From the NCBI GenBank assembly GCA_002840095.1, contig PGZL01000008.1, positions 124,001 to 188,000 of the forward strand: a stretch of DNA of 64,000 nucleotides, written 5' to 3'. This document shows, piece after piece, positions 16,408 through 25,628 of this stretch (its first letter is position 1; the number at the start of each line of letters is the position of its first letter). The translations under genes and the position numbers were made by a program. Under the pieces are notes generated by a model. It saw nothing but the letters and a program-made list of their open reading frames with translations. It searched no databases and had not been told where the DNA came from. This DNA is from Gammaproteobacteria bacterium HGW-Gammaproteobacteria-1 (GTDB lineage: Bacteria > Pseudomonadota > Gammaproteobacteria > Thiohalomonadales > Thiohalomonadaceae).

Positions 16408-16800
16408 ATGAAACCCAGTTTGCCCAATTTGCCGGTACTGAAGTCGCTTCCGATGCGCATGGAGGCGGTGCACTACAACAACGTGTTTCTGGCGTTGCGG
16501 CGCCTGGGTGAACCGCTCCGGCTGATGTTGCCAGGCATGCGCGGTTTCGACGTACATCTCGATCGCGATGCCTGGGTCTGTTTCGATCGCACCAGCGACA
16601 ACCGCCCCCTGCTGGCCTGGACCAATTTTCGCGGCAATGCCCGCAGCGGCCTGTATGAGTCCGTCCCCTGCCGTCTGCTGCTCTACCATCCCTACGCCAC
16701 GCTGTTGATGCGCAACCTGCCGGAAGAGATCAGCCGTCTGCTGATCCGGCGCCTCAGCCATCGTGCCGAGCCGGCCACGGCCCGCGTCATCTCCCTCTAG
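16408..16800 (+). CDS. Small unknown protein upstream of cbbL, paralogue of the gene at 22386
   Basis: The protein is 130 aa and not assigned to a known family. It shares the layout of the 118-aa protein at 22386: a N-terminal 'A(V)xYN...RR' helix, 'PLRLMLPGMRG' (there 'PLRLELPGLSG'), an acidic 'D.DAWV' strand, 'PLLAWTNF' (there 'PVLAWVEF') and 'PCRLLLYHPYA' (there 'PCKLNYYHFAA'). Both sit next to RuBisCO-activase operons. It may be a carbon-fixation accessory protein; this rests on position and paralogy only. The start is uncertain (GTG at 16390 in frame). Confidence 0.55.
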   Translation: MKPSLPNLPVLKSLPMRMEAVHYNNVFLALRRLGEPLRLMLPGMRGFDVHLDRDAWVCFDRTSDNRPLLAWTNFRGNARSGLYESVPCRLLLYHPYATLLMRNLPEEISRLLIRRLSHRAEPATARVISL

Positions 16801-16818
16801 GCCTTCCCGCTTTCCCTC

Positions 16819-16845
16819 CAGCCCCGTCCTCCGGGGCTGTTTCGT
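16819..16845 (+). terminator. Probable terminator upstream of the cbb promoter
   Basis: CAGCCCCG, loop TCCT, CGGGGCTG, then TTTCGTT. It insulates the cbbL promoter from upstream reading. Confidence 0.6.
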
Positions 16846-16888
16846 TATGCCGTAGTGAATAAGTCAAGTATTATGGGCGCCATAAGTA

Positions 16889-16955
16889 CATAAGCTATTC
16901 ATTATCAAATTGTCGAATATTATTGAATTTACATTATATTTCAGCCGCCTACACT
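16889..16955 (+). promoter_or_regulatory. cbbL promoter with CbbR box
   Basis: CATAAGCTATTCATTAT begins at 16889. TTTACA (16928-16933) and TACACT (16950-16955) with a 16-nt spacer are the -35/-10 candidates. The layout is identical in spacing to the element upstream of cbbR (14936-15002). The region is AT-rich within a GC-rich surrounding. Confidence 0.7.
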
Positions 16956-17077
16956 CGGACTCCAACAAGGTACGCCTTGATGAGTGACTTCCGGCTGACC
17001 CCGCCACAGGGGACGCGCCAGGGGTCGTCGACAGAGACCATCTGTAATCGCTAAACCGATCGTGGAGGGCAAGCGAA

Positions 17078-18499
17078 ATGGCAGTTAAGACCTATAACGC
17101 GGGCGTGAAAGAGTACCGCGAGACCTACTGGATGCCCAACTACACTCCGTTGGACACCGACTTCCTGGCCTGCTTCAAGGTCGTGCCCCAGGCGGGTGTA
17201 CCCCGTGAAGAGGCTGCCGCCGCCGTGGCCGCCGAATCTTCCACCGGTACCTGGACCACGGTGTGGACCGACCTGCTGACCGATCTGGACTACTACAAAG
17301 GCCGCGCCTACGCCATCGAGGACGTGCCGGGCGACGACGAGGCCTTCTACGCCTTCATCGCCTACCCCATCGACCTGTTCGAGGAAGGCTCGGTGGTCAA
17401 CGTGCTGACCTCCCTGGTGGGCAACGTGTTCGGCTTCAAGGCCGTGCGTTCCCTGCGCCTGGAAGACGTGCGCATTCCCCGCGCCTACGTCATGACCTGC
17501 GGCGGCCCCCCGCACGGCATCCAGGTCGAGCGCGACCTGATGAACAAGTACGGCCGTCCGCTGCTGGGCTGCACCATCAAGCCGAAGCTGGGCCTGTCCG
17601 CCAAGAACTACGGTCGCGCCGTGTACGAGTGCCTGCGCGGCGGCCTGGACTTCACCAAGGACGACGAGAACGTCAACAGCCAGCCGTTCATGCGCTGGCG
17701 CCAGCGTTTCGACTTCGTCATGGACGCCATCCACAAGGCCGAGGCCGAGACCGGCGAGCGCAAGGGCCACTACCTGAATGTGACCGCGCCGACCCCGGAA
17801 GAGATGTACAAGCGCGCCGAATACGCCAAGGAACTGGGCGCGCCGATCATCATGCACGACTACCTGACCGGCGGCTTCACCGCCAACACCGGCCTGGCCA
17901 ACTGGTGCCGCGACAACGGCATGCTGCTGCACATCCATCGTGCCATGCACGCCGTGCTCGATCGCAACCCGCGCCACGGCATTCACTTCCGCGTGCTGAC
18001 CAAGATGCTGCGCCTGTCCGGCGGCGATCACCTGCACTCCGGCACCGTCGTCGGCAAGCTGGAAGGCGATCGCGGCGCGACCCTGGGCTGGATCGATCTG
18101 ATGCGCGACAAGTACGTCAAGGAAGATCGCAGCCGCGGCATCATGTTCGATCAGGACTGGGGCTCCATGCCCGGCGTCATGCCGGTGGCCTCCGGCGGCA
18201 TCCACGTCTGGCACATGCCGGCACTGGTGACCATCTTCGGCGACGACTCCGTGCTGCAGTTCGGCGGCGGCACCCTGGGCCACCCCTGGGGCAACGCCGC
18301 CGGCGCCGCCGCCAACCGCGTCGCGCTGGAAGCCTGCGTCGAGGCCCGCAACCGCGGCGTCGCCATCGAGAAGGAAGGCAAGACCGTGCTGACCGAGGCG
18401 GCCAAGCACAGCCCCGAGCTGAAGATGGCGATGGAGACCTGGAAAGAGATCAAGTTCGAGTTCGACACCGTCGACAAACTGGACGTGGCGCATAAATAA
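17078..18499 (+). CDS. cbbL: RuBisCO large subunit, form I
   Basis: The protein is 473 aa, full length. It has the carbamylated Lys194 in [17 protein letters not shown], the active-site segments [12 protein letters not shown] and [20 protein letters not shown], and loop 6 Lys327 in [10 protein letters not shown], plus the GGG(T)[11 protein letters not shown] phosphate site. The green-like (IA) type follows from its cbbS-cbbQ-cbbO arrangement and general sequence. It fixes CO2 onto RuBP in the cytosol as an L8S8 complex. GGAGGG upstream supports the start. No carboxysome genes are in the window, so this is the non-carboxysomal IAq arrangement. Confidence 0.98.
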   Translation: MAVKTYNAGVKEYRETYWMPNYTPLDTDFLACFKVVPQAGVPREEAAAAVAAESSTGTWTTVWTDLLTDLDYYKGRAYAIEDVPGDDEAFYAFIAYPIDLFEEGSVVNVLTSLVGNVFGFKAVRSLRLEDVRIPRAYVMTCGGPPHGIQVERDLMNKYGRPLLGCTIKPKLGLSAKNYGRAVYECLRGGLDFTKDDENVNSQPFMRWRQRFDFVMDAIHKAEAETGERKGHYLNVTAPTPEEMYKRAEYAKELGAPIIMHDYLTGGFTANTGLANWCRDNGMLLHIHRAMHAVLDRNPRHGIHFRVLTKMLRLSGGDHLHSGTVVGKLEGDRGATLGWIDLMRDKYVKEDRSRGIMFDQDWGSMPGVMPVASGGIHVWHMPALVTIFGDDSVLQFGGGTLGHPWGNAAGAAANRVALEACVEARNRGVAIEKEGKTVLTEAAKHSPELKMAMETWKEIKFEFDTVDKLDVAHK

Positions 18500-18502
18500 A
18501 GT

Positions 18503-18570
18503 CACAAGTTGCAAGTGACAAGTTGCAAGTGGTTTTCCTTGCCACTTGTAACTTGAAACTTGCAACTCGA
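18503..18570. repeat. Long hairpin between cbbL and cbbS
   Basis: Two arms of about 28 nt (CAAGTTGCAAGTGACAAGTT and so on, against the complementary right arm) pair with about four mismatches around a TTTTCCTT loop. It contains tandem CAAGTTGCAAGTG units. A similar CTTGCAACTTGTCACTTG run lies at 43365. In the mRNA it would form a stable intercistronic stem, possibly stabilising cbbL or adjusting the cbbL:cbbS ratio. Confidence 0.65.
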
Positions 18571-18631
18571 TTCCAGAGCGTTGTTCGAGGTTGTGAACCT
18601 AAACGAACCACAGAATATTGGAGTAAAGACC

Positions 18632-18985
18632 ATGAGCGAAATGCAAGACTTCAAATCGTCGCTGAGCGACGTGTCCAGCCGCAAGTTCGAGACTTTCTCG
18701 TACCTGCCGCCGATGAGCGCGGAAGATATCCGCACCCAGGTGGAATACATCGTCAGCAAGGGCTGGAACCCGGCGGTGGAACACACCGAGCCGGAGAACG
18801 CGGCCGGCTACTACTGGTACATGTGGAAGTTGCCGATGTTCGGCGAAACCTCCGTCGACCGCATCCTGGCCGAGGCGGAGGCCTGCCACAAGGCGCACCC
18901 GAACAACCACGTGCGCCTGGTCGGCTACGACAACTTCAAGCAGTCCAAGGGCGCCGAGATGGTGGTGTTCCGCGGCAAGATGTAA
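18632..18985 (+). CDS. cbbS: RuBisCO small subunit, form I
   Basis: The protein is 117 aa. It contains [40 protein letters not shown] and [13 protein letters not shown], the hallmark small-subunit core, and ends with [26 protein letters not shown]. It caps the CbbL octamer. It lies 132 nt after cbbL, separated by a hairpin. The start is chosen at MSEMQDFK with a GGAG 9 nt upstream. Confidence 0.97.
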   Translation: MSEMQDFKSSLSDVSSRKFETFSYLPPMSAEDIRTQVEYIVSKGWNPAVEHTEPENAAGYYWYMWKLPMFGETSVDRILAEAEACHKAHPNNHVRLVGYDNFKQSKGAEMVVFRGKM

Positions 18986-18993
18986 GCAGTACC

Positions 18994-19017
18994 GGCCCTG
19001 CCTTCAAGGGCAGGGCC
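18994..19017 (+). terminator. Intercistronic hairpin between cbbS and cbbQ
   Basis: GGCCCTGCC, loop TTCAA, GGGCAGGGCC. No U-tract follows, so it looks like an attenuator or mRNA-stabilising stem that lowers expression of cbbQO relative to cbbLS. Confidence 0.55.
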
Positions 19018-19115
19018 GCCTTCCGCAGGTGCGGTCACATCGGCACATCTTCGCACCGCGGCAGATTCCAAGGTTTCTTCTCCCCGGAGAGGGAGTTATC
19101 GCAGAGGTATTCGAC

Positions 19116-19928
19116 ATGAGCAATCTGGCGAGCGAGCAATTTCTGGTCAAGCAGCAGCCTTACTACCATCCGGTAGGGGAAGAGGTGGAACTGTATGAAG
19201 CCGCCTACGGCGCACGCATGCCGGTGATGCTGAAAGGCCCGACCGGCTGCGGCAAATCGCGCTTCGTGGAATACATGGCCTGGAAGCTGGGGCGGCCGCT
19301 GGTCACCGTCGCCTGCAACGAAGACATGACCGCCTCCGATCTGGTCGGCCGCTTCCTCCTCGACAAGGACGGCACGCGCTGGCAGGACGGCCCGCTCACC
19401 ACCGCCGCACGCATCGGCGCCATCTGTTATCTCGATGAAGTGGTGGAGGCGCGTCAGGACACCACCGTGGTGATCCATCCGCTCACCGATCACCGCCGGA
19501 CCCTGCCCCTGGACAAGAAGGGAGAGCTGATCCAGGCCCATCCCGATTTTCAGCTGGTGATCTCCTACAACCCGGGCTACCAGAGCCTGATGAAGGATCT
19601 GAAGCAGTCCACCAAGCAGCGCTTCGGTGCGCTGGATTTCGACTATCCGGCGGAGGCGATCGAAGTGGAGATCGTCGCCACCGAAACCGGCATCGACAAG
19701 GACACCGCCGCCAAGCTGGTGCAGATCGCCCAGCGTGCGCGCAACCTCAAGGGCCATGGCCTGGACGAAGGCATCTCCACCCGCCTATTGGTCTACGCCG
19801 GGCAGCTCATCGCCAAGGGCGTCGATCCGGTGGCGGCATGCAGCATGACCCTGGTGCGGCCGCTCACCGACGATCCGGATATGCGCGAAACCCTGGACGC
19901 CGCGGTGGCGACGTTCTTCGTGAAATAG
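19116..19928 (+). CDS. cbbQ: RuBisCO activase AAA+ subunit CbbQ (form I partner)
   Basis: The protein is 270 aa. It is a MoxR-clade AAA+ protein: Walker A GPTGCGKS at residues 41-48, Walker B/sensor [30 protein letters not shown], and sensor region [12 protein letters not shown]. CbbQ hexamers with one CbbO remodel inhibited RuBisCO. GAGG 8 nt upstream supports the start. It is about 80% alike by eye to the second CbbQ at 25629 and is paired with the form I enzyme. Confidence 0.95.
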   Translation: MSNLASEQFLVKQQPYYHPVGEEVELYEAAYGARMPVMLKGPTGCGKSRFVEYMAWKLGRPLVTVACNEDMTASDLVGRFLLDKDGTRWQDGPLTTAARIGAICYLDEVVEARQDTTVVIHPLTDHRRTLPLDKKGELIQAHPDFQLVISYNPGYQSLMKDLKQSTKQRFGALDFDYPAEAIEVEIVATETGIDKDTAAKLVQIAQRARNLKGHGLDEGISTRLLVYAGQLIAKGVDPVAACSMTLVRPLTDDPDMRETLDAAVATFFVK

Positions 19929-19930
19929 AT

Positions 19931-20015
19931 GTAGGTTGGGTTAGCGCAGCGTAACCCAACAGGGTGCCGAGGCAATGTTGGGTTACGGCGCAAAACAGCG
20001 CCTAACCCAACCTAC
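19931..20015. repeat. Palindromic repeat 'GGTTGGGTTAGCGC' between cbbQ and cbbO
   Basis: GTAGGTTGGGTTAGCGCAGC with GTAACCCAAC, and the mirrored GTTGGGTTACGGCGC with GCCTAACCCAACCTAC. This family also occurs at 22769. It sits inside the operon and would fold in the mRNA. Confidence 0.75.
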
Positions 20016-20039
20016 CGAGGCTGATGGCAGGAGACAGGC

Positions 20040-22376
20040 ATGACCATCTCGCTCGATGATTACCGCGACTGCCTGGAAAAGGCGGCGCCGGAGATAAAGG
20101 ATACGCTGGAAGCTACCTTCCACGAGGCGGCGCGCCTCATGTCGCCCGCCGGTTTGCAGGAATACATGGACGGGGCCAGGGGGCTGTGCAGCCTGGGCCG
20201 CGGCCACGACCTGGTAATCAGTTTCCTGCAACAGATGCCCCTGGTGGTGAAGGAGTGCGGCGAGGACGTGATCCGCGACTGCATCAACGCCGCCCTCAAG
20301 CTTTCTTCCATGACCTCGGGCGAAGTGATTGCCCTGCTGTTCGACAGCCTGCCGACGGCGGCCCGCCGTCTGGGCGATCCGGAACTGCTGCGCGGCTATC
20401 TCACCTTTGTGCACCAGCTGTCCGCCAAGGCGGCGCGCGGCCTGCGGCCGATGCTCAACCACACCGACGAACTGTTGTCCAAGCTGACCCTGAGCGGCCT
20501 GCGCCGCTGGGCCTTGTTCGGCGCCGAAGCCTACCGCCGCGACCTCAACAATCTGACGGCCTATTTCGACCTCAGGACCACCGACAGCGTGGCGATGCTG
20601 CAAAAGGAGCGGCGCGGCACGCTGTTTGTGGACATCCAGCGCAAGATCAATTTCTATCTGCGCGCCCTGTGGGGGCGCGACTTCTTCCTGCGTCCCAGTG
20701 CGGCGGACTATGAAGGTTTCCGCCCCTACCTGGAAAAACACGTCATACATTTGCCCGACGCGCTGGACGATGTCGGCGGCATCAGCGGGCTGGAACTGTA
20801 TCGGGCGGCGGCGGCGCACATGGGCGCGCACCTGTGCTACACCACGGCGCCGATCTCCGCCGAACAGCTGAGCCCGGCGCAGATGTTCTTCATCGGCCTG
20901 CTGGAGGATGCGCGCGTCGAGTATCAGGCCGTGCAGGCCTTCCCCGGCCTGAAGAAACTGTGGCTGTCGCTGCTTACCCTGCAACACGAGGGCACGGTCG
21001 AGCATCCGACGGTGGTGACGCTGGAACAGGTGGCGGCGATGCTGCTCGACGCCACGCGGCGCAGCGGGGATGCCGAGGTCAATGCGGTAGTGGAGAAATT
21101 CCACGCCAACATCGAGACCAACAAGCACGACAACCAGTTTTCCTGGCACATAGGCCTGGAGCTGTTCAACGTCTTCGCGGCCCGGCGCGACGTGCCCAGC
21201 CTGCGCGTGTTGCAATCCATGCGTATCCCCTATCGCGACGACAACCGCTTCGTGTGGGAGTTCGAGGAGTTTTCCTGGGAGCAGGGCGCCGTGCTCAGCG
21301 GCCAGTCGCGCCAGGTGCGCCGCCAGGTCAGCGCGGTGGAGATGGCCAACGAGGTCGATTGCGAGCTGGCCGGCGATGATGCGCAGGAGATATGGGTCTG
21401 CCCTACCGAATTCTTTCCCTACGAGGATGCCGGCGAGGCCATGCAGAGCTTCAACGACATGTGGGGCAAGGAGCCGGTGTCGGATCCTTACCACTATCAC
21501 GAGTGGGACTATCAGGTGCAGCTGCACCGTCCCGACTGGGTGACGCTGTACGAGCGACGCCAAGCCAAGGGCAATCCAGAGGATATCGATCGCATCCTGC
21601 TCGACTACAAGCCGGTCACCTACCGCATCAGGCAGATCATCGACATGCTGACGCCGGAAGGGGTGTCCCGCCAGCGCAACATGGAAGATGGTGACGAGAT
21701 AGACATCAACGCCGCAGTCGACGCCATGGTGTCGATCCGCATGGGTCAGCAGCCTAATCAGCGCATCACCATGCGCAACGTGATCAACCGGCGCGACCTG
21801 TCGGTACTGGTGCTGCTCGATCTGTCCGAGTCCACCAACGAGCTGGTGGAAGGTACGGACAAGAGCGTGCTGGCACTTACGCGCGAGGCCTGCGCCCTGG
21901 TGGCGACCGCCATCAACGGCATCGGCGATCCCTTCGCCATCCACGGTTTCGCCTCCGACGGCCGTCACGACGTGCAGTACTTCCGCTTCAAGAATTTCAA
22001 CCAGAAGTTCGACGACGAGGTGAAGGGGCGGCTGGCCGGCATGCGCGGCGGCCTGTCCACGCGCATGGGCGGCGCGTTGCGCCACGCCGGCCGGCACCTG
22101 CTCAAGCAACCGGAGCGCAAGAAGCTGCTGCTGGTGATCACCGACGGCGAGCCGGCGGACATCGACGAGCGCGATCCGCAGCACCTGCGCCACGATGCGC
22201 GCAAGGCGGTGGACGAGTTGTACAGCAAGGGCGTGATGACCTATTGCCTGACTTTGGACCCCAATGCGGACAGCTACGTGAAGCGCATCTTCGGCGCCAA
22301 CAACTACACCGTCATCGACCACGTGCAGCGGCTGCCGGAAAAACTGCCGACGCTGTTTGCCAGCCTGACGCGATGA
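20040..22376 (+). CDS. cbbO: RuBisCO activase adaptor CbbO (form I partner)
   Basis: The protein is 778 aa. The C-terminal third is a von Willebrand A domain with MIDAS motif DLSES at D594 (LSVLVLLDLSESTNE), TDGEPADIDERDP and a terminal LPEKLPTLF. The N-terminal part is the CbbO-specific helical domain. CbbO bridges CbbQ rings to RuBisCO through its VWA domain. It lies 111 nt after cbbQ, separated by a palindromic repeat. Confidence 0.95.
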   Translation: MTISLDDYRDCLEKAAPEIKDTLEATFHEAARLMSPAGLQEYMDGARGLCSLGRGHDLVISFLQQMPLVVKECGEDVIRDCINAALKLSSMTSGEVIALLFDSLPTAARRLGDPELLRGYLTFVHQLSAKAARGLRPMLNHTDELLSKLTLSGLRRWALFGAEAYRRDLNNLTAYFDLRTTDSVAMLQKERRGTLFVDIQRKINFYLRALWGRDFFLRPSAADYEGFRPYLEKHVIHLPDALDDVGGISGLELYRAAAAHMGAHLCYTTAPISAEQLSPAQMFFIGLLEDARVEYQAVQAFPGLKKLWLSLLTLQHEGTVEHPTVVTLEQVAAMLLDATRRSGDAEVNAVVEKFHANIETNKHDNQFSWHIGLELFNVFAARRDVPSLRVLQSMRIPYRDDNRFVWEFEEFSWEQGAVLSGQSRQVRRQVSAVEMANEVDCELAGDDAQEIWVCPTEFFPYEDAGEAMQSFNDMWGKEPVSDPYHYHEWDYQVQLHRPDWVTLYERRQAKGNPEDIDRILLDYKPVTYRIRQIIDMLTPEGVSRQRNMEDGDEIDINAAVDAMVSIRMGQQPNQRITMRNVINRRDLSVLVLLDLSESTNELVEGTDKSVLALTREACALVATAINGIGDPFAIHGFASDGRHDVQYFRFKNFNQKFDDEVKGRLAGMRGGLSTRMGGALRHAGRHLLKQPERKKLLLVITDGEPADIDERDPQHLRHDARKAVDELYSKGVMTYCLTLDPNADSYVKRIFGANNYTVIDHVQRLPEKLPTLFASLTR

Positions 22377-22385
22377 GGCCGGCCG

Positions 22386-22742
22386 ATGGCGCACCGCCTG
22401 GAGGATGTCCCGATCTACGCGCAGCGATCGGACGCCATCGCGGCAGTGCAGTACAACCTGTGGCGCCGCGCCCGCCGGCACTACGGCCATCCGCTGCGGC
22501 TGGAATTGCCCGGACTGTCGGGACTGGAGCTGATCCTGGACGACGAGGCGTGGGTGGTGGTGGATGCGCGGCAGTTCGACCTGCCGGTGCTGGCATGGGT
22601 GGAGTTTCAGGATCACGGGCGCGCGCTGCATACGCCGGTGCCCTGCAAACTGAATTACTACCATTTTGCCGCCAGCCGTCTGCGCGGCAAGGTACTGGAT
22701 ATGGTGCAGCAGGCGCTGGAAGACAGGCTGCATGCAAGATAG
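22386..22742 (+). CDS. Small unknown protein after cbbO, paralogue of the gene at 16408
   Basis: The protein is 118 aa, not a family I can name. It is probably cotranscribed with cbbO (9-nt gap). It resembles the 130-aa product at 16408: PLRLELPGLSGLELILDDEAWVVVD, PVLAWVEF and PVPCKLNYYHFAA line up with PLRLMLPGMRGFDVHLDRDAWVCFD, PLLAWTNF and SVPCRLLLYHPYA. The two copies bracket the form I operon, so a role in RuBisCO maturation or expression is possible. Confidence 0.65.
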   Translation: MAHRLEDVPIYAQRSDAIAAVQYNLWRRARRHYGHPLRLELPGLSGLELILDDEAWVVVDARQFDLPVLAWVEFQDHGRALHTPVPCKLNYYHFAASRLRGKVLDMVQQALEDRLHAR

Positions 22743-22768
22743 GGCGCGCACCGCGCACAAAAAATATT

Positions 22769-22849
22769 TAGGTCGGGTTAGCGCAGCGTAACCCGACGTT
22801 TCGTGGCCAGGTATGCATTGTCGGGTTACGCTGCGCTAACCCGACCTAC
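22769..22849. repeat. Palindromic repeat 'GGTCGGGTTAGCGC'
   Basis: TAGGTCGGGTTAGCGCAGCG is mirrored by CGCTGCGCTAACCCGACCTA. It belongs to the same family as that at 19931. A second, different palindrome follows at 22859. Confidence 0.8.
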
Positions 22850-22858
22850 ATTTCTGAC

Positions 22859-22924
22859 GTAGGGTGCGCACCGCGCACCATAGACGTCGATTGGGGCAGG
22901 TTGGTGCGCAGTGCGCACCCTACA
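22859..22924. repeat. Palindromic repeat 'GTAGGGTGCGCACCGCGCACC'
   Basis: GTAGGGTGCGCACCGCGCAC is mirrored by GGTGCGCAGTGCGCACCCTA. The same family forms part of the array at 28.9-29.4 kb. Confidence 0.8.
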
Positions 22925-22942
22925 TGAGAAGAGGCTGCAACC

Positions 22943-23254
22943 ATGAATCAACAAGCCGCCGGCTATGTCGGCATCGACAACGACGACAACGCCGGCATGA
23001 CCGCGCTGGCGCGCATCGTGCGCGATGCCTGGGTGTTCGGACTGCTGCCGGAGAGCGAAACCTGCCGGGGCTGGTCCGGGCAGCAGATGCAGGCGCTGTA
23101 CGAACAGGTGCATACCGCCTGGGAGCCCTACGCCCACCTGCCCAGCCGCCTGCCGGAGGAATTGCGTGCGCGCCATGGTCGTATCCATGACGCGGCGTTG
23201 GCGCATGCCCGCGCCCAGGGTTGGGATGCCAATCTGGATGATGAGGATGAATGA
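22943..23254 (+). CDS. Small unknown protein upstream of the gamma carbonic anhydrase
   Basis: The protein is 103 aa, acidic and mostly helical (GMTALARIVRDAWVFGLLPESETCRGWSGQQMQALYEQVHTAWEPYAHLPSRLPEELRARH), ending in NLDDEDE. I do not recognise a family. It sits between the form I operon and the carbonic-anhydrase-like gene, 51 nt from the latter, so it probably shares a transcript with it. Confidence 0.6.
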   Translation: MNQQAAGYVGIDNDDNAGMTALARIVRDAWVFGLLPESETCRGWSGQQMQALYEQVHTAWEPYAHLPSRLPEELRARHGRIHDAALAHARAQGWDANLDDEDE

Positions 23255-23305
23255 GACTGCGGGAGCGGCGATAATGCGCACCCCGTCCAGTCGAGAGAGC
23301 ACACC

Positions 23306-23866
23306 ATGATCCGCAAGAACCCCAGCGGCGATCTGCCCGTCATCCACGAGAGCGCCTTTGTCGACCCGACGGCCATCATCTGCGGCAAGGTGATCGTGCA
23401 CGAGAACGTGTTCATCGGCCCCTATGCGGTGATCCGCGCCGATGAGGTGACCGCCGCCGGCGGCATGGAGCCGATCATTATCGGCGCCAACTCCAACATC
23501 CAGGACGGCGTGGTGATCCATTCCAAGTCCGGCGCCGCCGTGACCATCGGCGAACACAGCTCCATCGCACACCGTTCCATCGTCCATGGCCCCTGCAAGG
23601 TGGGTGACCGGGTGTTCATCGGCTTCAACTCGGTGCTGTTCAACTGCGAGATTGGCGCCGGCTCGGTGGTGCGGCACAACTCGGTGGTGGAAGGCTGCCA
23701 CGTGCCGGAAGGCTTCCACATCCCGTCCACCACCAACATCCACAACGACGCGGAGCTGGCCAAGATCAAACCGGTTCCCGTGGACATGACCGCCTTTTCC
23801 GAGGACGTGGCCCGTACCAATGTCGACCTGGTGCGCGGCTACAAGCGCCTGGCCAACGAGTTCTGA
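23306..23866 (+). CDS. Gamma-class carbonic anhydrase-like hexapeptide-repeat protein
   Basis: The protein is 186 aa, a left-handed beta-helix (residues about 10-150) with GANSNIQDGVVIHSKSG, GEHSSIAHRSIVHGPCKVGDRVFIGFNSVLFN. The paired His in IHS and IAHRSIVHG correspond to zinc ligands of Cam/CcmM-type gamma carbonic anhydrases, and the SSIAHRSIVHGP stretch is CcmM-like. It would interconvert CO2 and bicarbonate, supporting RuBisCO. It sits between the two RuBisCO operons. Activity cannot be proven from sequence, since some gamma homologues are inactive. Confidence 0.85.
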   Translation: MIRKNPSGDLPVIHESAFVDPTAIICGKVIVHENVFIGPYAVIRADEVTAAGGMEPIIIGANSNIQDGVVIHSKSGAAVTIGEHSSIAHRSIVHGPCKVGDRVFIGFNSVLFNCEIGAGSVVRHNSVVEGCHVPEGFHIPSTTNIHNDAELAKIKPVPVDMTAFSEDVARTNVDLVRGYKRLANEF

Positions 23867-23916
23867 CCCCTCCGGAGGACCGCCGCCCCGTCGCCCGCCG
23901 CTATACCCGCCATACA

Positions 23917-23940
23917 ATGGATAAGCATTAGCTTATCCAT
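23917..23940 (+). promoter_or_regulatory. Perfect palindrome upstream of cbbM, likely CbbR box
   Basis: A 10-bp perfect palindrome: ATGGATAAGC, spacer ATTA, GCTTATCCAT. The ATAAGC/GCTTAT arms match the CATAAGCT boxes before cbbR and cbbL. It lies about 150 nt before the cbbM start, followed by an AT-rich stretch. Confidence 0.6.
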
Positions 23941-24087
23941 CCCATCAGTAATTTAGATTTTCTTTATGGAAATCGATCGAGTATCTTTTACCCCGCGTTT
24001 TATACAGATACGGTTTCTGTGTATATGATGGCGGCCTGAGCACCATGCCCGCCGTTTTTTACTCAAACAATGTCAGGGGTATCCAAG

Positions 24088-25467
24088 ATGGACCAGTCCG
24101 CACGCTATGCTGACCTCTCGCTGAAAGAAGAGGATCTGATCAAGGGTGGCAAGCACATCCTCGTCGCCTACAAGATGAAGCCGAAGACCGGCTACGGTTA
24201 CCTGGAAGCGGCCGCTCACTTCGCCGCCGAGTCCTCCACCGGCACCAACGTGGAAGTTTCCACCACCGACGAATTCACCAAGGGCGTCGACGCCCTGGTC
24301 TACTATATCGACGAAGCCACCGAGGATATGCGCATCGCCTATCCCATCGAGCTGTTCGATCGCAACGTCATCGACGGCCGCTTCATGCTGGTGTCCTTCC
24401 TGACCCTGACCATCGGCAACAACCAGGGCATGGGCGACATCGAACATGCCAAGATGATCGACTTCTACGTGCCCGAGCGCGTGATCCAGATGTTCGACGG
24501 CCCGGCCACCGACATCTCCAACCTGTGGCGCATCCTCGGCCGTCCGGTCGAGAACGGCGGCTACATCGCCGGTACCATCATCAAGCCGAAGCTGGGTCTG
24601 CGTCCGGAGCCCTTCGCCAAGGCGGCCTACCAGTTCTGGCTGGGTGGCGACTTCATCAAGAACGACGAGCCGCAGGGCAACCAGGTTTTCGCCCCGATCA
24701 AGCAGGTGCTGCCGCTGGTGTATGACGCCATGAAGCGCGCCCAGGACGAAACCGGCCAGGCCAAGCTGTTCTCCATGAACATCACCGCTGACGACCACTA
24801 CGAAATGTGCGCCCGCGCCGACTTCGCGCTGGAAACCTTCGGTCCCGACGCCGACAAGCTGGCCTTCCTGGTCGACGGTTATGTCGGCGGCCCGGGCATG
24901 GTGACCACCGCCCGCCGTCAGTACCCCGGCCAGTACCTGCACTACCACCGTGCCGGCCACGGCGCCGTGACCTCCCCCAGCTCCAAGCGCGGCTACACCG
25001 CCTTCGTGCTGGCCAAGATGAGCCGTCTGCAGGGTGCCTCCGGTATCCACGTCGGCACCATGGGCTACGGCAAGATGGAAGGCGAAGGCGACGACAAGAT
25101 CATCGCCTACATGATCGAACGCGACGAGTGCCAGGGCCCGATCTACTTCCAGAAGTGGTACGGCATGAAGCCCACCACCCCGATCATCTCCGGCGGCATG
25201 AACGCGCTGCGCCTGCCCGGTTTCTTCGAGAACCTGGGCCACGGCAACGTGATCAACACCGCCGGCGGCGGTTCCTACGGCCACATCGATTCCCCGGCCG
25301 CCGGTGCCATCTCCCTGCGCCAGTCCTATGAGTGCTGGAAGCAGGGTGCCGATCCCATCGAGTTCGCCAAGGAGCACAAGGAATTCGCCCGTGCCTTCGA
25401 GTCGTTCCCGAAGGATGCCGACACGATCTTCCCGGGCTGGCGCGAAAAGCTGGGCGTGCATAAGTAA
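24088..25467 (+). CDS. cbbM: RuBisCO, form II
   Basis: The protein is 459 aa, beginning [12 protein letters not shown] as in other CbbM. The carbamylated Lys191 is in [11 protein letters not shown]; further signatures are [22 protein letters not shown] and loop 6 [11 protein letters not shown]. Form II is a dimer-based enzyme, less CO2-specific, used at high CO2 and low O2. The ATG at 24088 has AGGGG upstream; ATG 24070 lacks a ribosome site. A terminator follows directly. Confidence 0.98.
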   Translation: MDQSARYADLSLKEEDLIKGGKHILVAYKMKPKTGYGYLEAAAHFAAESSTGTNVEVSTTDEFTKGVDALVYYIDEATEDMRIAYPIELFDRNVIDGRFMLVSFLTLTIGNNQGMGDIEHAKMIDFYVPERVIQMFDGPATDISNLWRILGRPVENGGYIAGTIIKPKLGLRPEPFAKAAYQFWLGGDFIKNDEPQGNQVFAPIKQVLPLVYDAMKRAQDETGQAKLFSMNITADDHYEMCARADFALETFGPDADKLAFLVDGYVGGPGMVTTARRQYPGQYLHYHRAGHGAVTSPSSKRGYTAFVLAKMSRLQGASGIHVGTMGYGKMEGEGDDKIIAYMIERDECQGPIYFQKWYGMKPTTPIISGGMNALRLPGFFENLGHGNVINTAGGGSYGHIDSPAAGAISLRQSYECWKQGADPIEFAKEHKEFARAFESFPKDADTIFPGWREKLGVHK

Positions 25468-25498
25468 GCAGTGGTGCAGTCCAGGTAATACAGAGAAA

Positions 25499-25524
25499 CG
25501 CCCCCTCTTTCGGGGGCGTTTTTC
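25499..25524 (+). terminator. Terminator or attenuator after cbbM
   Basis: ACGCCCCC, loop TCTTT, CGGGGGCGT, then TTTT. cbbQ and cbbO follow in the same direction, so partial read-through would give lower cbbQO levels. Confidence 0.85.
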
Positions 25525-25628
25525 TTCCTGCGGTACAAACCCGCGCGTAATATGGGCCAGGCAGAGTGCATGCCAGCGAACACCGCACCACGGGTTCGGC
25601 GGCATGCGGATTTGCACAGGAGAATGTC

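Noticed and set aside
19983-22760. 925-aa minus-strand ORF antisense to cbbO
   Set aside because: Shadow of cbbO; repetitive His/Gln/Val sequence without motifs. The same applies to the 713-aa ORF at 26477-28618 and the 641-aa ORF at 4782-6707.
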